Position numbers and translations under genes: made by a program. The notes under the pieces are model-generated. The model saw only the letters and a program-made list of their open reading frames with translations. It had not been told where the DNA came from and searched no databases. 64,000 nucleotides of DNA from Panulirus ornatus (lineage: Eukaryota; Arthropoda; Malacostraca; Decapoda; Palinuridae), in contig NC_092241.1 in assembly GCF_036320965.1 (NCBI RefSeq), positions 9,125,569 to 9,189,568 on the forward strand. The letters run 5' to 3'. Positions 27,595 through 40,160 of this stretch are shown here, piece after piece (the first letter of the stretch is position 1; each line of letters opens with the position of its first letter).

Positions 27595-27870
27595 ACCACA
27601 GCGATCCACTTCATTCTTTCCCATGCACGCATTTCAACCAGCTGGGTGCTCAGACCCCGATAACCCAAGGCCTTCTTCACTTCATTTGTCCATTTTTCCT
27701 GGTTTTCCTATTCCCCTCCTACTTTCACTTCTCAGTCGGCTGGTCATCTTAGCCAGTCTCTCTTCTCTCATCCTCTCCTTATGTCCAAACCATTTCACCA
27801 CATCTTGGCCAACTTTCTCAGTCAGTCTGCATTCTTTGTCAAGTAGGTCTTTGACAGTGAGAAAGCTTCT
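27595..27870 (-). pseudogene. RTE-like LINE, diverged C-terminal remnant
   Basis: The minus strand gives KVGQDVVKWFGHKERMREER, LAK, ESRRGIGKP and then GLGLSGSEHPAG. The layout matches the tail of the LINE protein at 18.65-18.9 kb (VLKWFGHMERMSEERLTKR ... RRRGRP ... GLNMQEGE) at clearly lower identity. In-frame stops are present. It abuts a (GA)n tract. Confidence 0.6.
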
Positions 27871-27894
27871 CCAAGCGTATCGTCCTTTATATCA

Positions 27895-27896
<2 letters not shown>

Positions 27897-27977
<81 letters not shown>
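27897..27977. repeat. (GA)n microsatellite
   Basis: Uninterrupted GA tract. Confidence 0.95.
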
Positions 27978-27979
<2 letters not shown>

Positions 27980-28015
27980 AATGCACAGACCTTATCATGT
28001 ATCTTTTTTTTTTAG

Positions 28016-28550
28016 ATTATCTTTATCTTGGTAAAACAGATATAACAGAAAGCTTACTGAGGACACGACCCCCGACCAAAATGTCGCCCCTCACCATGAT
28101 CTACCAAACCTCCCTCCCACTCGTGCGGCCAACCTGACCTATATGTGACTTGCAATACACGCACGGGGTGGCAGCACACATTAATTACAACCATTAACCC
28201 GTAAACAATTAACACATCAAGAACTCTATTGGAGCAGGCGTATAATACTGTTCCAGCGGTAGCTGTAACGATGACCCTGTATCAAAATACATACAGATGG
28301 TCTCCAGGGACATGTATCATGTCTTTACATATCAATGACAAACTATATATGTGTTCGATACGTTCCGACACAGTATATATATAAGCGGTTGAGACCACAA
28401 GGGAACGGAAAATACCAAGTGTTGAGTGCTTTCGTATAATGACATGGTCAAGACTGAGAGTAAATCATACGAAAGCCCTTGACACTTTTTTCCATTTCCT
28501 TGTGGTTTTACAACTGCATCTCATGTGCATTCGCTACTTGTGTACTTTTT

Positions 28551-28598
<48 letters not shown>

Positions 28599-29195
28599 TG
28601 AAATTATGTACAGTGAAAATATGATATTCAGAGTAATAACAAAGTTGATGACATTGAACGAAGTGTCGCAAATAGGTTTTATGATTCAGAAATACAACTC
28701 CCCGGAGCGCAGATTTCACCCGTGTGGATTGACAGCTTCTGGATCTACGAGTATGGGAGGCAGCAATGACCCCTACCAGGGTTAGCACCCGTTACACTGG
28801 ATCATCATGACCTCGACCATAGGGAAGGATGGATGGGAACCCACACACAAAGAATGGCAACAGTGTCATGGTGACGAACCGATCATCCGGTCTCTCTCTC
28901 GTGCATGGAACGTTAACACGGCAGCGCAACCCACCTCTCTGAGCAAACCGCACATTTATATCCTCATAAAAGGAAATTGAAAAGGAAAAAAGAGAGGGAA
29001 AAAAGAAAATTCGAGAAAGTCAAATCACGGCAAAAAACTTTATTTTCCACTCTGGTGAGCCGGGGAGAAGAAGGAATGATTCACTCCCGACAATTTTACG
29101 GCCAGCGGTCGCTTACGCAGCCAAAACACTAGATAAATCATATCAAGGGAAAGTGGGCAACCATTGCTGGATCTCGAAAGCTGTATTGTCTAACA
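28016..29195. other. Non-coding stretch with a (CA)n tract
   Basis: A (CA)n microsatellite lies at 28551-28597. No gene recognised otherwise. Confidence 0.45.
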
Positions 29196-29432
29196 CCTTA
29201 GGCACGACGGTACGACCCTCAAGCACGACGGTTTGACCCTTCAACACGACAGTACGACTCCTCAGCACGGCAGTGCGACCCTTCTGCATGATGAACTGAC
29301 CTTTGGCTTTAAACTATCTAAGGTATGGTCAGAGAACGCCCCCCCCCCCAGCCCAAGGGTCGTACCGTCGCTCTACAGGGTCGTACCTTAGTGGTGTAGG
29401 GTCGTAGCATCGCTGTGCTCAAGGGGTTAAGG
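29196..29432. repeat. Inverted cluster of the CGACGGTACGACCC family
   Basis: 29200-29310 holds units in one orientation (CACGACGGTACGACCCTCAA and variants) and 29350-29430 holds them reversed (CAAGGGTCGTACCGTCG, AGGGTCGTACCTTAG). A C-run (29339-29349) separates the arms. Head sequence AACACCTTAGGCACGACGG also marks the degenerate copy at 6.6 kb. Confidence 0.7.
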
Positions 29433-31250
29433 ACATGAGGCATGAAGATAACGTACAACAGTATTGTCTCGAAGCTAACCACAGTCAGTGGCCATAACTT
29501 CAACTTCTCCTCTGTCAAGAAGCTATGAAGCTTGGAAACGTAGCACGGTAATGGCCTTGATGGTTATCAACAGCTTCAACAGCTAATGGGGGTCATTAAG
29601 CTTAAAATCAGCACCACGCGTCACACATAAGTACAAAATATCATAGGACAGGAAACATCATATATCATTTGTTGTCAGAAGGTAACGAGAGAGAACCATT
29701 AATTGTCATCTAACACTGCCTCCCACTTCCTTCTATAGACTCGTTATATGAATCTCAGTAAAGTAAATTATAAAAGTTAACTTACGACTTTTAAAGGTAT
29801 CAGTTTTCTAAAGATAAAGTGTAGCTTGTAATAGTAAGAGAAGTTTGTGTTTGTTAGTTGGTTATTTAGATTTCATACCTATCGACTTCCTAAGTAATTA
29901 AGGCCCTCAATGTCAGGTTATATCTACCGACTGAATAATCTTCATCACCTACAGGTATGCAACCTACGACCACGAATGTTTTCATCGTATATACTGTGGG
30001 CATTCACGACTCCAAAGTAAACATCTAGTTACCAGATGTTGCTTGACAAGCCAGTGTAACGGTCAAACTGCTTTCGTCCATATTCTGAAACATGAAGGAA
30101 TGATCCATCGGTGAACTTATGAGCCAGTGGGACAAATTTGGCCCACTATTCATGTTAAGGAAAACGTCTGTGATGGAATGATCTCTTGCAGGAGAAAAAC
30201 ATGATTGTGCACGCATGCAAGCAGCGTCCGACAGCGTACAACGGGTAGAGGTTCTCGGCTGTGCCGTGACTGATGGCAATCGTAGTGCTATGAATAGCAA
30301 AAATATGGATCCATTCGAAGTCACCAGCTGCAACCCTTATGACTTGCTCTCTCTCACAGGCTGCTGCTGCTGCTGCACATACTAAATACCTCAATAAAAC
30401 AAAAACAAATAATAGTGAAAGTTTCTTATAACTCAAACTTCTTTACCATCAGACCTTAACTTTGTAATCTAAGCCAATGCTGTGATTCATAATGAAACGA
30501 CTCGAAAATGGCGCAAATGACGAACCCACAAATCTGTTTTTCCGCAGGATGAGTAAGGAAGCTTAACATCGCTGGATTATTTCGGCAATGGTCAACAATA
30601 CTGTGAGTCGCGTCATACTATATAATACCAATACGTAGCATTGTCGCACCGGCCTTATCTATCAAGGTTTGTTGATGTGTCAGTCTATTGCCGTCCACGT
30701 GAGTAGGTACCAACAATATTAGCAACAGAACACAAGAACACCAAGGTGACTGATGTTCAAACTTCTTACGACACTCGGCAAAATGTGTATTTCCACAATC
30801 GTCGACGAAACTCTGTGTTTCATGGTGTGTTTATCTTGGGTATGAGAAGATCTGGGTCCATTGTTAGATGCTTACACTGTAAAATCAGCCATGCTTCTAG
30901 AAATGATAGTGTGTGCGTGTCCCCTTAATCTCTGTGCTTGACAAGCCCTCGTTTGCTGTATAATCAAGCATTCAATCAACATGAAGCTCATAATCTACCC
31001 AAGACTGTAATTACAGGTCAAAGTTCTATCACCACCCTGGCCTCCGGCCTGACTACACACTAACGCCGTACGACAGTCTGCCCACACTGGAACTGTTCTT
31101 ACCATGCTATGACACGGCCGCTACACCCAGCAGCTTTATTGCCCGGTATAAAAATCATCAAAAATACAAAAACATTCATTTTCAGGCAGCAGTGAGCGGT
31201 GCTCTACTGTCGGTTCTCTGTACCAGAGATGTTCCAAAGGTGTTTTGATG
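29433..31250. other. Non-coding stretch
   Basis: No gene recognised. A minus-strand frame around 30155-30436 has a hydrophobic start but begins with TTG and contains a CAG run; not supported. Confidence 0.35.
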
Positions 31251-31254
31251 GAAA

Positions 31255-31333
31255 GTAACAATAACAATAGTAACAACAAAAAAACAATAATAATGAAAAT
31301 AAAAATAATAATATGAAAATGAATAGTAATATT

Positions 31334-31378
<45 letters not shown>
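31255..31378. repeat. AT-rich low-complexity ending in (TAA)n
   Basis: AAT/AAC-rich stretch, then a clean TAA trinucleotide run at about 31330-31378. Confidence 0.85.
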
Positions 31379-31379
<1 letters not shown>

Positions 31380-32223
31380 GGCCACTTTCTACTGTTATAA
31401 AGAACCAGTAAACCATTTCCTAAGTAATTATTATTCAGATCAACCACCAGACACATGTATCACCTCTCACGACAGAACCGTCCTTACGAGCTACGTACCA
31501 GGAAACACTCGTCAGCCTCTCCTACATCAACAAGGCAAGATATCGGGAGTCACCTGGTCGTAGATAAGCACAATAATACAGTATATCCATCATATGAAGA
31601 TGATTTCATTACTGTCCTCAAGACAAGCACTCAGTGAACGATGGTAAAACTTCAAGTAGAAAGTGTGAGGTGGAGGGTGTGTGTGTTACCGTAAGTGAAT
31701 ATTCAAATGTTGGGGGACGTGCCCTAACGGTTCGCAAGCGTCTCATTACGCGTAATATCCTGCTGTGCACTGGCGAAGAGATTTACTGCGTGTGTGTGTA
31801 AAACACTCGAGAAACGAAAGGACGACCCTAATTATTACCTCAGGAAGTTAGCGAGGCGGTGAGGACCGCAGTGCACCGCTGCTCCGGGTAATTTCACCAG
31901 CCGCTGGCCACAGCCTGGCTCGCACCTCCTCCCGCCATAGTAGGCTTCGCGACCGTCCCAAACACACACTAGGATCTGAACACAAAGTAGAAACCGTGTC
32001 ACAGTAAAAACTGAACAGCTTTTTTCCTGTATGATGTTTTACTTCTCCGTGACCCGTACCAGTCAGTCGGGTGGCATATGACAAAATATCTCTGGTGTGT
32101 TGGTCATGACAGCAGGCAGGCACGTGTCCCTCACTGATGCATGACTGACACAGTCTGTACATATACGATCATGTATATAATTCGCTCCAGATATCTAGCA
32201 ATTTTATCACTGCTTCACCACCA

Positions 32224-32225
<2 letters not shown>
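31379..32225. other. Non-coding stretch
   Basis: No gene recognised. Confidence 0.35.

Positions 32226-32302
<77 letters not shown>
32226..32302. repeat. (TA)n microsatellite
   Basis: Uninterrupted TA tract. Confidence 0.95.
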
Positions 32303-32304
<2 letters not shown>

Positions 32305-33439
32305 TCACTTTTCTCCCGTAGCCAGACTTTACAAACGTTGGTGAGTGGATTAAAATGAATGTTGCATTCATAATACTGTAAATCCTCATAGATTTCATAA
32401 ATTGTAGAACACTGGCTACAAGGTATAGAGTGAGCACTGGGTATGTCAACATAAAGGCATATATAGAAAGTACAGAACGTATGGTTGAGGATAAGTTGGT
32501 CGAGCATATATATTATAAGAGTATAGGAGGAAATATAAGGAGAGGCAGACCGCGGGAGAATGATACGAGTAGAGAGACACGTGATTAAGCCTGGGGGATT
32601 TTAAATGAGAATGTTGAACCAATAAATGAAAATATAACGCAATGGAGGTAATTAATGTATGTAGTTGGCATAGATGGAGCAACTGGTCACACACTACGAA
32701 TCACTAAAAGTTTGCCAAGTGAACAGGCAAGTGCTTGTAGAAGCGTAGAAGTTCACGTTTCACCTGAACACACCAGGGGACGGGCTAGGGAAGTGTACCA
32801 GTGAGGCTGCGGAGTGAGAGGTGGGTGACCTGAAGACAACGTTTCAGATTTTAAACCAGATCAATTACGGTGACAGATAACAACTCATGGGAAGATGTAG
32901 GAATAGGATAACTAGAAGACATAACATGCGATTAGGTAAGAAACTTGTTAAAAAAATAATGTACAGAAGCTTTCTAGCGTGAGAGTTGTCGATGACTGGA
33001 AATAAGATGACTCGGGACATGGCTGATGCAGACAACATACATGAAATTAAGAGGTGTACGACAGTAGTCAAGAGATGGGGTCCCACGTGCATTACATTCC
33101 CTCCCCGTACAGTACAAGTAGATACATATGATTAAAAGATAACTAATACGTGTGACACCACACTCACGACCACCTTTACTTAGTACCAGGCAGGCACATC
33201 CAGCCTCACCCAGAACTGAACAAAGACCACAAGATTCAACCTAAGGCAAGACTCGACCAGCCTTCCAGACGCGCGGACATTCATCCCTACAAAAGACTGT
33301 ACAGAGGAAGTCAGCCACCCTACAGGTACCTAGATTCTCTAATAAGGATGAACAACGTCTGTTGCACTGTTATGAGAGAGAAGAAGACTGGTACATTGGT
33401 AGACAACTCGTACATGTATCCTATCTTTCTTTCACGCCC
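32303..33439. other. Non-coding stretch
   Basis: No gene recognised. Around 32460-32600 a frame with a RRGRPREND-like piece faintly recalls a LINE tail; too weak to call. Confidence 0.3.
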
Positions 33440-33585
33440 TCTGGTGCAAGGTGAGGTGGTATGGCCCTGGTGCAAAATGAGGGTGGCATGGCCCTGGTGC
33501 AAGGTGAGAGTAGTAACCTTGATACAAGGTGAGGGTAGAGTGATCCTGATGCAAGGTGAGGGTAGAGTGGACCTGCTACAAGTGA
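33440..33585. repeat. ~30-bp minisatellite, 5 copies
   Basis: Units built around GCAAGGTGAGGGTAGAGTG and CCTGATGCAAGGTGAG, diverging to the left. Confidence 0.8.
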
Positions 33586-33655
33586 ACATGAATATGTGAA
33601 TAGCAACATTAAAGGTCGGGTTTGATTAATGCATTCAGTCTCCAGAGCCGCCTCA

Positions 33656-33656
<1 letters not shown>

Positions 33657-33735
<79 letters not shown>
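33657..33735. repeat. (TA)n microsatellite
   Basis: Uninterrupted TA tract. Confidence 0.95.
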
Positions 33736-33737
<2 letters not shown>

Positions 33738-36630
33738 TATGGTTCTGTTCATATTAGCCCTTCACAGTGAATACAAGCAGACATTGCATCGTCTCCCTGG
33801 GAATGTCGTCCTATGCATGACATGAACTACTTTCCTCCACAAATGTCTAATTCAGTGTCGTTAGTCGTTTTTAAGCTCTGACACCGCATTCCTAGGCCAG
33901 TTATTTCTTTTAAGTAATATACGGTCAATAAAAGGACATACAGTCAGGCTCACAAACGCACATTCATCGCGAAATGTGAGGTAAAAGTTCAAGTTGCAGG
34001 AGGATGAAGAGCACAGGACGTTGTGCCACAGCGGATGCAATAAATCAAGCAGGGGTGACGTGAGTGAGGGGCACTACGAGTTGGCCTGACGACGGCGGTG
34101 GTGGTGGTGGTGGGTGGGTGTGTCAGGTGGACCCCGCCCGTATTGATCGTCAGTCACGTGACCTACATACGCCCAGGTTATGGCCCAGGTTAAAGAGTAA
34201 GGGTGGAGGCGTAAGGCTGGGGCGAGGCTGGGCCGGGAGGCGGCCAGCCTAGCCTAGCTGAGTGTGTGCCCCAGCTGGTGGTACAACGCGGCCGATCATT
34301 TGCAGCTGAATCGCGCTTAAAAAACTTTTCGTTTTCTTAAACAAAACAGAAGAGTGTTGACCGGCTTAGTAATACCCACTGGGGGCTTGGAGTATATCCT
34401 TTAAGTATACTGATGCCACGCTATAACCGTTCAGTATTGTAACGAACGACAGGATAATACGAACATACCTGCAACAGTAATACGGTCAATGTTATGTTTA
34501 CTATGAACATATCTGCACCAATAATACTGCCAATAATTTGTCTGGTCCAAACATGTCTATACAGTTAATGTTTGGGACGAACCTGTTTTGTGTTATCAAC
34601 AAGGACAATAACATATCTTCAGGTAGTGTAAACAAACAGTTCTTTGCCTTTGTTAGCCAATACGTTGTTATTTTTATTTTCCTTGCGCTCTCGGCCCCCC
34701 CCACACAAACACATTCCTCTCCTAAGTGCCTCACGCCCAAACCTGGTCAGCGGATGGTATTTTCTTGTCTAGCGTGAGGAATCGGCAGAGTTGCTCCTGG
34801 GTACATTCACGATAAGCAGGAGTAGCGCATGCCTGAGCTGCCTTCACACTGAAGCAGACGTTGTTGGGTGAAGCAGAAATGTGGCGCCAACTTTATTTCG
34901 AAATAAACAAGTCGAGGTGAAGTATACACCTCTCAGCCCGTGACGGATAATCATCACATACATAAATCACAAAAACTTTTCCGTATCTATTATCGACGAT
35001 GCATGCTACCGTGTGGGTGGAAGTTTACATACAATACCCTGTGGATGGAAATCTAGATATATAATGATTTCAAAGCAATCAAACCTTCTTCTCAGTGTGG
35101 AAAATCCTCACCTTCATAACTAAGCTACAGAGCATGGACGGCCATCTGGTTCGCTCGTACACTGAGGTGACCCACACCTGTTGCCCTCTTCGCGTGTCCC
35201 GCGGCCAAGCTCAGTTCATCGTCATACGTATATCAGGTTCATAAACCAAGTGGCGGTGGGAATACTAGCCATACAACATATTTACTTGTAGAGTAGTGAA
35301 CAGTGTCGACTCAGACCAGGCACATGACATGGCCAAATCACTGATTCCTGTCTCTTGTTTACAGTTAATGTCGTCCTTCTACAGTGACAACAGTGAAGCC
35401 TTGGCGGTCATTATAACGAACACGCCGTTGCTCAGGTTGGACCAGAACCGTTTACAATCTAAGCGTGCGTGGCTATGGATCTCTCCCGTTAATCTCTAGA
35501 CGACATTGACATCATGCACCAGCGACCGTCACTGCCATTATTATCCACAACCTCACCGACCGATTATTTCCACAGGCGCCACCATCTTGAGCAAGCTGGG
35601 CGCACCTCGGCGGAGCGAGCTAGCCTACTCCTCCCTGCCGGGGGTCCCGGGTCGCTGCTACACGCAGAAATAGCTTTTATTTATTTCACTTTATTTTGTT
35701 GTTTACTGTAGCCGACTTGGCGCGGGCAGAGACACACCCAGTCATGGCCATCTCAGATACCAAGGAGAAAAGGAAAGTACAAACTGATCTGCACTACACA
35801 GCAGGTATTTGTAGACCTGACTCTTAAAGGTGGAAGGTTACAGGCAGAGGGACAAACTTGGGGAAGGAACGGAACGCCACGGCTTCGCTGTTCGCGAAAA
35901 GGAGATATCACAACGGTCAATCCTCGTGTGGTTGGCCTCCTCAAAGAGAGTTACGGATGCAGCTGCCAGGCCTTAGAAGTTTGGACACACGGATGACTGT
36001 TCTCTACACGAGTTGGCTGATATGATATCTGCAAAACAAGAACGACGCAGCAACAGAAGGAAACGGATGGTTGAAGAGAGATGACAGCTGTGCAGTTAAA
36101 GAGGAGAGTCTTTTGATTCCACTCTGGCTAAATGATATGTGGAAGAATCATCATCTCGGATATGTGGGCAGCACACTGAAGGAAAAATAATGTTGGTAAC
36201 TACAAAATTCCCGAATGTCCATCTAAGAGTCAGTCGTTTCCATCTGTTCAATCTCGGAGCACCACACTTCAACCTGGGTCATATAAGAGCTGGAGACTTT
36301 ATACAACTTACGGTGGAACGTTTACACCTCGGAGGATTATCTCCTCCACCTTCGAGTCTAAGCTTCCACTTATTGAGGCACTAAGTAGCCTCGTATCAGG
36401 ACAGACATGTCCTCCCTCCCGGCTGTGAACATGAGGCACATGTTGACCTCATTCCTGACTCTCAACCGTTTACTTTCCTGGACACTTGGTGACGTGCAGT
36501 ACCCAGCCACTGCCCACAGATGCTCAACAGACTCCGACATTTACTGACGCCTTAATGCATCCGCTGCATACATGTTTGGTTGGAAATCGAGTCCACTAAT
36601 ACTGAACACTCCTCACCACGCCCTCCGCCG
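33736..36630. other. Non-coding stretch
   Basis: No supported gene. 34090-34260 is GC-rich with a GGT run and an E-box CACGTG. Confidence 0.35.
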
Positions 36631-36639
36631 TCAGAAACC

Positions 36640-37360
36640 TTTTAACGGGTGCCTGGGGCTCTCCCACTTATCCCTCTGGCTTCCGTTCTGGTTTCGGTCT
36701 GGTTTGGTGTGTCCGGTAACTGGCCTTGGCACAACATCGCCATAACTGTTGCATCCCTTGCATCTGGCCTCCCCTGCAGTCCAACCGCTGCGTTTTCTGG
36801 TCCGCCTGGTCCTCCTTCTGCCAGAGCCGGTGCTTCGCTTCGGATCAGTTGTTCCCCTTATTGGTTGGAATGCTGCACGTTTTGGTCTTCCTGGTTCTCT
36901 GGTTTATTGGGCTGGTCTGAGTGATGCTCAATCTGCCCCAGTAACACCTGGTTAACAGTAACTCGACTTGCTGGTTATCTGGTGTCCTGTGAATGTTCCT
37001 CCACTTCGGCCAGGACTGTTGACCGGTACTCTGCTAGGAAGAATCTGATCTCGTCTACCTGCTGGGTAAGCGGGGGTCAAAAATCCTCCGCTGTTGTTGG
37101 GTCATGGTGAACACCTGGTGTTTGTCGCTTGGTCAGGTTAACACACATTTGATGCTGTTGATAAGTCGTGATTGCTCCTGCTGCGGGTTGTAAAGCGTCT
37201 GCTGATTTTCCAACAGCTGGGTCAACCTGTCACATATTTACTGCTGCTGTAACATAAGTCGCTGGGCTCAGCCTTACACATGAATCCCATCCTGCCAGCT
37301 GGTCCTGGCTCTTGGTGCGTACTCCTCCCTCCTGACGCTCAAACGTATTGGCTTTTCCTA
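36640..37360 (-). pseudogene. Possible gag-like remnant
   Basis: The minus strand has a Gln- and charge-rich stretch (DEIRFFLAEYRSTVLAEVEE) and a KGCNSYG-like piece with one Cys pair that could be a lost CCHC knuckle (ARCKGCNSYGDVV). Stops and frame changes occur throughout. It follows the RT of 37.39-38.14 kb on the same strand, which is not the usual gag-RT order, so it may be a separate insertion. Weak. Confidence 0.25.
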
Positions 37361-37389
37361 CTGCCACACTCCCACAACACCACTTGTTA

Positions 37390-38140
37390 CATCGTCCTTT
37401 ATAACCAAGGATGATTCTTGTGGCTTCTTTTTTGCATTTTTTCAAGTCTGTTGGTACCTTTGTTGTTGTGTAGGACCGAAACTTGTTCGTGGTAAAGTAC
37501 ATCACTTTAACAATTCTGATATTTGCTCCATAATTAGGATTGTACCCTGCAACAGCTGTAAGAGCTCTGAGTCTATCTGTACACTGTCGACTTAGTTTTT
37601 ACACACTAGCTGCAGCACATGGGACTGAGACACCAAGATATCTAAAGAAGTAGACAGAGTCAATCGGGATTTCACCAATGGTTAACTTGGATGGTCCACT
37701 CCAGCTGTTATCCGTTCATCTAAGACCTTAGTTTTATCTGCAGATATGATGTAGGCAAGGCTTTCACAGGCTATGTGTATGCAGCTAAGAATACTCTGCA
37801 TTTCACAATATGTTTTGGTATGTAATATCAACAGCATAACTAATAGTGGTATTTCTGGGACACTGTGTAATCGATTTCAGCAATGCATTGATTAGTACAT
37901 TGAACAAAGTGCGGCTAAGTACCCCACCTTGAGGAGTGCCAAGCAACATGTCTTTTAACTTAACTTTTGTAGCCTTGAAACAACACAGATGACTTTCTAT
38001 TAGAGAGATTGCCCATATCCAGCGCGGGAGCTGCCCACCTATGTCCATATTTGCTAAATCATATAAGTTGCCTATTGGCTATATCATATGCAGCTTTTAG
38101 CTCAGGAAAAGTGGTGTACTTATGCCTTCTGTCCCCATGA
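37390..38140 (-). pseudogene. Non-LTR reverse transcriptase remnant
   Basis: The minus strand gives, in order, a FLELKAAYD-like motif A (about 38125), LYDLANMDIGGQLPRWIW, LKDMLLGTPQGGVLSRTLFN, VLINALLKSI, TTISYAVDI (expected YADD; one catalytic Asp is Val), KLTIGEIPIDSVYFFRYLGV, LSRQCTDRLRALTAVAGYNP, and ATRIILG. This is the palm-to-thumb order of a Jockey/I-group LINE polymerase. Frameshifts are present. It is not related at close range to the RTE-like LINE. Confidence 0.7.
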
Positions 38141-38665
38141 ACTGTTAGGAAGGTAGTGATGTAGCTGTGTACACTTCTGCCATGTGTGTGAAACCATTAA
38201 TATGTAAGTGACATTTATGTATGGTCTTTGATTCTGTGTAATGGTCTGTTGATCAACATCCTCTCAAAAGGTTCTGCCGATGCAACTCGTCAGGGAGACG
38301 CGGTGAAACTCAACATGTTGTCTGTGTTCACGTACTTGTGGTACAATTAAGCTGTTGGTCTATGAGGAAGGTACCAATATCCTCCCAACAGCCCGATGGA
38401 TTACCAATACCACGGCATCAAGGTACACGTCGGCAATTCTACACTGAGTGTACTACATGCCTATGCACCTGCTAGCCTACTCCACCACACATTTACCTAA
38501 CTTTTTTCACAGTGAAGCGACTGTCCTAACTAACTGGAGACCTCAAGGCTCGACACAAGGATCTGGGTGACTTCTTCACTACCACTAATGGCAGAAGTTT
38601 AATCTCACCCCTGGACGCATCTCATGATGATGTTCCAACCATCAGTAAGAATCAACCATCACACA
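38141..38665. other. Non-coding stretch
   Basis: No gene recognised; may hold upstream LINE residues too decayed to see. Confidence 0.3.
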
Positions 38666-38667
38666 TC

Positions 38668-38748
38668 TACGGTGTATAGCCTGACTGGTGTATAGCCTGA
38701 CTGGTGTATAGCCTGACTGGTGTATAGGCTGACTGGTGTATAGGCTTC
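38668..38748. repeat. 16-bp minisatellite, 5 copies
   Basis: Unit GTGTATAGCCTGACTG; the last copies carry TAGGC for TAGCC. Confidence 0.9.
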
Positions 38749-39690
38749 GTCGTACCCAACTCACAGTTCTGATAGAGATGATGGTGATGATCGTATGTCT
38801 GACAATGGCTACGATACACACAGTGAATGTCGGCTTACTTGGTCCTGTCACGTGCAGAGCCTCCGCTACCCCCCCCCCCAGCCCTCGCCACGACCAGCTT
38901 GTGGGGCCACTGCCCTGGAGACCCACACTGTAGGAAGTAGGAAGACGCCACGTCGGTACCCAGATCTCTGAGCGACCAAACCCCAAGACCAGTTTTCGTT
39001 ATATATATTAAGAAAACATTAACTGCGGTATCTGGTGACGTAAGGAATTACATAAGACAGTGAAATGGAGATGTTTGGTGTGAGTTTTTACAGTCAAGAG
39101 CAACATTCTTGAGGCTTCGTGTCAAAGTGTGCGCGTGGATGCCGTAGGCTGATATGCTGCACGTGCAGACCCTCACATTACTGGGTACAGACATTCACGA
39201 AGTCACGTGGCAGCGCTACACTGTAGCCAACTGCCTTCCGTTTTCTTTAGCCAGCAAGCGCAGGGTGGGGGGTGGGGGGGACCTGCAAGATACGACGCCA
39301 GTTTCCCAGCGTGGGGCAACGGTGCAGCTGCTGTTGTGTTCTGCTCCCTGGGAAACTAGCGGCCTTTCAGTGCGCACCAGGAAACAAAGGCCGTCCCGAT
39401 AAACACAGTCAGTTTTACGTAACCTTTTTCTTTTCGTTAAACATAAAGACGAACTCAATGACTGGTAAGATGTCGTCACAGCGTTACCTTGCTGTAACAA
39501 GCCACTACTGCAAGTAGCGAGTCCACATATATGGCAGGGCAGCCTCACACAGCCGGGGTTAACTGTCAACACACAACGAGGTATAGCCAGTCCTTATAAT
39601 GTTACATATGAGGTGCGGGGACGGGAGGTGGAGGAGTGGCTGGCTGCTCACCCACCCTCCGCTGTGTCGGGCGGCTCGCCTGCATAACAT
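38749..39690. other. Non-coding stretch
   Basis: No gene recognised. Confidence 0.35.
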
Positions 39691-39696
39691 GATTGA

Positions 39697-40160
39697 AAGC
39701 CTTGAGGACGACGATACGACCCTTGAGGACGACGATACGACCCTTGAGGGACGACGATACGACCCTCGAGGGACGACGATACGACCCTTAAGGGACGACG
39801 ATACGACCCTTAAGGGACGACGATAGGACCCTTGAGGACGACGGTACGACCCTTGAGGGACGACGATACGACCCTTGAGGACGACGATACGACCCTTAAG
39901 GGACGACGATACGACCCTTGAGGGACGACGATACGACCCTTGAGGGACGACGATACGACCCTTGAGGGACGACGATACGACCCTTGAGGACGACGATACG
40001 ACCCTTGAGGACGACGATACGACCCTTGAGGGACGACGATACGACCCTTGAGGACGACGATACGACCCTCGAGGGACGACGATACGACCCTTAAGGGACG
40101 ACGATAGTACCCTTGAGGACGACGGTACGACCCTTGAGAACGACGATACGACGCTAAACG
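39697..40160. repeat. 21/22-bp minisatellite of the CGACGGTACGACCC family
   Basis: About 21 units of the form GACGACGATACGACCCTTGA, with or without one extra G (22 or 21 bp) and with CTTAAG or CTCGAG variants at the joint. All units lie in one orientation. Each has three to four CpGs. Confidence 0.95.

Noticed and set aside
30155..30436. Minus-strand frame with signal-peptide-like start
   Set aside because: Starts at TTG, contains a CAG-type run, and has no supporting splice pattern or motif.
32460..32690. Another LINE C-terminal tail (RRGRPREND-like)
   Set aside because: Only one short motif match without neighbouring blocks.
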